NCBI GenBank assembly: GCA_903892415.1
Contig: CAITIQ010000157.1
Coordinates: forward strand, 1 to 64,000
Direction: 5' to 3'
DNA: 64,000 nt
DNA from: an uncultured delta proteobacterium
Lineage (GTDB): Bacteria; Myxococcota_A; Polyangia; Polyangiales; Polyangiaceae
Numbering within the stretch: position 1 is the first letter of the stretch; each line of letters starts with the position of its first letter. Both the position numbers and the translations under genes were made by a program. Below are positions 61,901 through 64,000 of the stretch, piece by piece. The notes beneath the pieces were generated by a model, which worked only from the letters and a program-made list of their open reading frames with translations, was not told the DNA's origin and did no database searches.

Positions 61901-63037
61901 CACCACGACCTCGAGTCGAACGATGCGCGAGCTGCGCCAACGAACGAGCACGTGGCGCCCTGCCGTGTCGCGAACGCGGACGAGTCGGCCGTCCTCGTAA
62001 TCGAACTCAACGGCGTTGCCGTAGCCATCGGAGGTAGAGCGCAGGACCGCAACGCCATCCGCCAAGAGCGGTCGGAAAACCTTCGTAACCCGGGCCTGAT
62101 GATCACGGATCGTGAAGTCGAACGCCCCCTGCCGCGTAAGCGTCAGGCGTTCGCGACGATGGAAGGTCGAGGCTCCTACTGGAACGGTCTCGAAGTAGAT
62201 CTCTCGACCTTCGGCGTGACGCAAAACGATCGACTTCGGTCCGAGTGCGACGCTCTCCTCGAACGGGTGCGCCCAACCTGCACCGAGCGAGGCGCCACGT
62301 TCGCGAAAGCGTAGCGAGGAGTATGAACGCTTGAAACGGAGCGGAATGCAGCCCGGCAGGTCGATGTCAGTGGCGCTATCGACGACCGCCCCTGTCACCA
62401 AGTCAACCGGATGCCCCCCCTGACAAGTGTGCTGCTCGGCTGGGCCGGACGACGTGCCTGGGGCCTGCGGGTTGCCTGTGGCGCGTGCGCCAGGTCCCGC
62501 TCCAGCTCCACCGGCACCAGAGTTAGACCCTCCGCCACCACCACCGCCATTTGACGGCCCAGACGGCCCACCGGGGGCATCTCCGCCGGCACCACCACCA
62601 CCGCCCGCGCCGCTGCCGCCGCTGGCACCACCTGCTCCGCTGGCAGCGCCGTTGGTTCCAACCGTGATCGCTTTGTTTGATAGGCACAGGCTGCCGGTGA
62701 TGCCAGCCATTCCGAGTTCAACGAAGACGACTGGCGCGCCCACCATTATGGCGACCGGTCCCGCGGTGTTGAGACTCACAACCTCTTTCAGCGTGCCTGG
62801 CTCGTTGCCGTGGCAAGTCTTGAGGACTGAGCCCATGGTCGCCCAGGGGCTTCCCTCGACACGAGTGCGCATCGCGGCGTCCGTGATGCCCTCGATGCTC
62901 GACGCAACCACTGGATAGGGAATTGGTAAAGGACTCGGGGCGGCCGGCGTGATGCACACGCTTACGGCCATAGGGGTGACACTGTGACCACTCTTTTCAG
63001 TGATCACGTCCATCTTTACAGCGGTCACTTTTCCCAT
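58973..63037 (-). CDS. Rhs polymorphic toxin with PAAR-like N-terminus
   Basis: 1354 residues. The N-terminus (about 1-130) is a PAAR-like domain of the DUF4150 type: SPLPIPYPVVASSIEG, SPWATMGSVLKTCHGNEPGT, GPVAIMVGAPVVFVELG. A Gly/Ser linker follows, then about 1,000 residues of Rhs/YD repeats (YDEQGRLTGVLDALGHG, YDRSGRLLKEVA). The Rhs core ends with CSTRFRFFDPEVGRWCSADPLGL and VHVDPLGL. The last ~125 residues, the variable toxin tip, contain TLYRMGTMGRSAG, FWALEHPHSPGYAARYG and PFVTRQAPPVGANPGGGIEV, which recall ADP-ribosyltransferase-type toxin tips but are not assigned with certainty. Probably a type VI or similar effector; no VgrG nearby. Confidence 0.88.
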   Translation of the reverse strand: MGKVTAVKMDVITEKSGHSVTPMAVSVCITPAAPSPLPIPYPVVASSIEGITDAAMRTRVEGSPWATMGSVLKTCHGNEPGTLKEVVSLNTAGPVAIMVGAPVVFVELGMAGITGSLCLSNKAITVGTNGAASGAGGASGGSGAGGGGGAGGDAPGGPSGPSNGGGGGGGSNSGAGGAGAGPGARATGNPQAPGTSSGPAEQHTCQGGHPVDLVTGAVVDSATDIDLPGCIPLRFKRSYSSLRFRERGASLGAGWAHPFEESVALGPKSIVLRHAEGREIYFETVPVGASTFHRRERLTLTRQGAFDFTIRDHQARVTKVFRPLLADGVAVLRSTSDGYGNAVEFDYEDGRLVRVRDTAGRHVLVRWRSSRIVRLEVVVGSSPELWVDYEYDEQGRLTGVLDALGHGEAFEYDGFGRMTSTTTKAGVRFSYVYDGDSGRCIQTGGPNGLYALELEYDLTNRRTIVYGEENRVVEWSELPGFARRTLLHDGRVLDESAWDPDGYRVAIANGVGEGTQHWFDAQGNETRRVDAMGQATVWEYDADGTLLRRVDADGAQTTFAHDRAGGVIGLRHSYGKFFNFTRDERGRLVQIVDEGGPVRTFEYDSQHNVIAEVDARGSRTAFGFDALGRVLTQTDSLQRTSAVTRDRLGRPLVVRRPGGSTVQRTFDPNGNILRQVNEDGAVIEMSWFGMGKLARLIDQEGRSWRLDYTSQERLAKVTNPAGQTYSYRYDEAGQVAETITFDERKLCYKRDAAGRVQRLELPDGTHLDFEYDRSGRLLKEVASDGSATSLRRDMQGRVVEATLAELEYKHTTFLERDERGRIVLERQGDRLLRFAYDLDGRLIERTLFDGTKTLFSYDRESFLTRVEHAGRSFSFERDALGRETGLREGRGAFSLQHRYDDLDRLIEQRAEGVTATDGVPAVLAQRLYKYDPAGRVSAIDDGTWGKSTFTYDAAGRLLGSNVGDYRQAFLYDPAGALVGALRELGTSGRPTKWKTAAGNRLLETDSKTYQYDKRGRRLFARDKKTAHVTDYVWDVRDRLRELKLSDGSRVVMSYDAFGRRVRKDVVRGAKTESTEFLHHGNFLCADLQPERGVRSFVHHPHSDAPLLHCERKEVFLVVTDQLGVPKELIDAGGRVAWAARHDAWGRVLREKWDATGEKSRGYRVSSPFRLLGQYADDETGLCSTRFRFFDPEVGRWCSADPLGLSGGADLHGFDGTPTVHVDPLGLSATGAPHGTPPVPTPYGPAEQGTSAEALAARQQVEDGATLYRMGTMGRSAGPEGQFWALEHPHSPGYAARYGIPQENIDRADFIETATVRPGTPFVTRQAPPVGANPGGGIEVVTPEHGTRMQAFNVL

Positions 63038-63096
63038 GGTCCGACGCCTACCTTGACCTTGAGGCTATACGCTCCGCGAGCATTTGTGGGGTCGTC

Positions 63097-63342
63097 ATGG
63101 CCCAAAGAAGTTTCGGGTTGTACTCTAGCCGGATGGAACGCAAACCGTGCGGCCGGCACAGCCAGCTTGCCTCAAACGACGCCGCCAAAATCACCCAATG
63201 CCCGTGTGGCACAGTTCATCTGCACCTGAGCGCAAGTGGAGTGAGTCTACGGCTTTCGGAGGAGGCGCTGAAGAACGTCACTCGCGCCATGATGACGGCC
63301 CTCGACAAGGTCGAGGAGGCTGAACAAGCTGCGATCAACTGA
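63097..63342 (+). CDS. Small Cys/His protein, unknown
   Basis: An 81-residue protein with ITQCPCGTVHLHLSASGVSL, then LRLSEEALKNVTRAMMTALD. The Cys-x-Cys and His residues suggest metal binding. Start uncertain: M-A-Q-R-S or the Met 12 residues later (M-E-R-K-P). It diverges from the Rhs gene and is followed by the truncated gene at the window edge, 16 bases on. No function assigned. Confidence 0.55.
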   Translation: MAQRSFGLYSSRMERKPCGRHSQLASNDAAKITQCPCGTVHLHLSASGVSLRLSEEALKNVTRAMMTALDKVEEAEQAAIN

Positions 63343-63358
63343 CGAGCAGGAACTTTTC

Positions 63359-64000
63359 GTGCTGGGCGAGCGTCCCTCAACGATGCTCCCCCGCCGACTA
63401 CTGTTGCTAGTCGTTTTTCGAGAAGCCATTGCTGTCTTCATCGTCGTTGTTGGAGTTGCCGGTAGCTCACTTTCGTTCTTCGCGCCGCAGCAGCTCAAGC
63501 CCTACCGAAGCGTGGTTGTTGGTGGCTGTGATCAAGCACAGAATAGAACGCCGACCGGCCGTTTAAGCAACGAGCGAGTGGTCCAGACGGGCCGGCTCAG
63601 GATCACCCGTGAGTGTGGCGATGGGAGTTCCGACTGGGTTAGTTTGCAACGACCCGGGAGACCGCCGGTGCGGGCATCCGTAGAGCGCGACAAGCCAGCC
63701 ACCGCGCACCTCTTTGACGATGGGACGACGCTGCTCGAGGACGAGTTGGGACAAAGGCTGGCTTCATCCTCAAGCGGTGTGCTCAGGCTCTCCGACGCGC
63801 AATACCAGACCAAGGAGAGGACACCGTCGACTCTGGCCCAGGCGGCGGAATGGCTGCCAGCCACTGCCTTGCTCTGCGCACTCCTAGCGATCACGCTCCA
63901 CGCCAGCATCACTTGGCGCAAAGAGGTAAAGCTTCGAGCGGCCGTCGAGGGCTGGCTGGAGAGAGAGCGATTCATCCCAACGGATCAGCGACTTGACGCT
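63359..64000 (+). CDS. Membrane protein with two helices, 3' end outside window
   Basis: Open to the edge with no stop. A GTG start has AGGA eight bases upstream; an ATG eight codons later is possible. Helix 1 is at about residues 12-38 (LLLLVVFREAIAVFIVVVGV) and helix 2 near the end of the visible part (ALLCALLAITLHASI). Between them is an extracytoplasmic loop of about 130 residues with GGCDQAQ and RLRITRECGDGSSDW. The last visible part is charged and probably cytoplasmic. Family unknown. Confidence 0.6.
   Translation, partial: MLGERPSTMLPRRLLLLVVFREAIAVFIVVVGVAGSSLSFFAPQQLKPYRSVVVGGCDQAQNRTPTGRLSNERVVQTGRLRITRECGDGSSDWVSLQRPGRPPVRASVERDKPATAHLFDDGTTLLEDELGQRLASSSSGVLRLSDAQYQTKERTPSTLAQAAEWLPATALLCALLAITLHASITWRKEVKLRAAVEGWLERERFIPTDQRLDA

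Noticed and set aside
61322..62314. Plus-strand open frame of 330 codons inside Rhs
   Set aside because: Antisense of the YD-repeat region; the repeats of Rhs explain its length.

Overview
The window looks like a chromosomal piece of a myxobacterium (Myxococcota, probably a Polyangia-type soil relative). The base composition is high in G+C. It holds a PEGA/TIG-style assortment of lipoproteins with Gly/Ala-rich linkers, a DUF1592-DUF1552 gene pair, a Ser/Thr kinase with a C-terminal propeller-like half, FHA and multi-PAS signalling proteins, a pilC-pilS pair like that of Myxococcus, a family of tandem AIM24 genes and a very large Rhs protein. These assignments rest on recognised sequence motifs only; no database search was possible.

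Layout. 1-16.6 kb: a truncated secreted repeat protein, a YndJ-like membrane protein, a DUF2169 protein coupled to a CehA/McbA-type PHP hydrolase, an ECF sigma/anti-sigma pair divergent from a polysaccharide deacetylase lipoprotein and separated from it by a 22-bp near-perfect inverted repeat, a protein made of four ~91-residue repeats, lipoproteins, a six-fold TIG protein, a VTT membrane protein, SerA and a truncated haemoglobin. 16.6-26.1 kb: a tightly overlapped minus-strand set DUF1592-DUF1552-FAD oxidase, argininosuccinate synthase, an MlaC-like protein and pilC-pilS. 26.2-37.2 kb: a beta-lactamase-fold hydrolase, a UbiB/ABC1 kinase, three AIM24 paralogues, a double-FHA protein, and a minus-strand operon of a six-PAS soluble chemoreceptor with a triple-CheW protein.

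37.5-47.4 kb is a mobile element of about 9.9 kb integrated into the 3' end of the tmRNA gene (ssrA). A 27-bp direct repeat flanks it: one copy rebuilds the tmRNA 3' end, the other lies beside the terminator that tmRNA originally used. It carries a tyrosine integrase at its right end, an initiator gene with iteron-like palindromic repeats inside its coding sequence, a DnaB-type helicase, several small DNA-binding proteins and a block of five or six unrecognised, translationally coupled genes, one of them resembling phage tail proteins. I see no terminase, portal or capsid gene, so it looks more like a satellite or a reduced prophage than a complete phage. The integrase reading frame runs through the attachment core into antisense tmRNA sequence and would acquire a different, longer C-terminus in the excised circle.

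47.4-64 kb: tmRNA with proteolysis tag (A)ANDNDTIALAA, YggX, a SnoaL-like protein, transaldolase, several lipoproteins including a zinc metalloprotease, an outer-membrane-like protein, a GAF protein, a kinase, a probable toxin-immunity pair (a 1354-residue Rhs protein with a PAAR-like N-terminus and a variable C-terminal tip, followed by a 79-residue gene), and a truncated membrane protein at the window edge.
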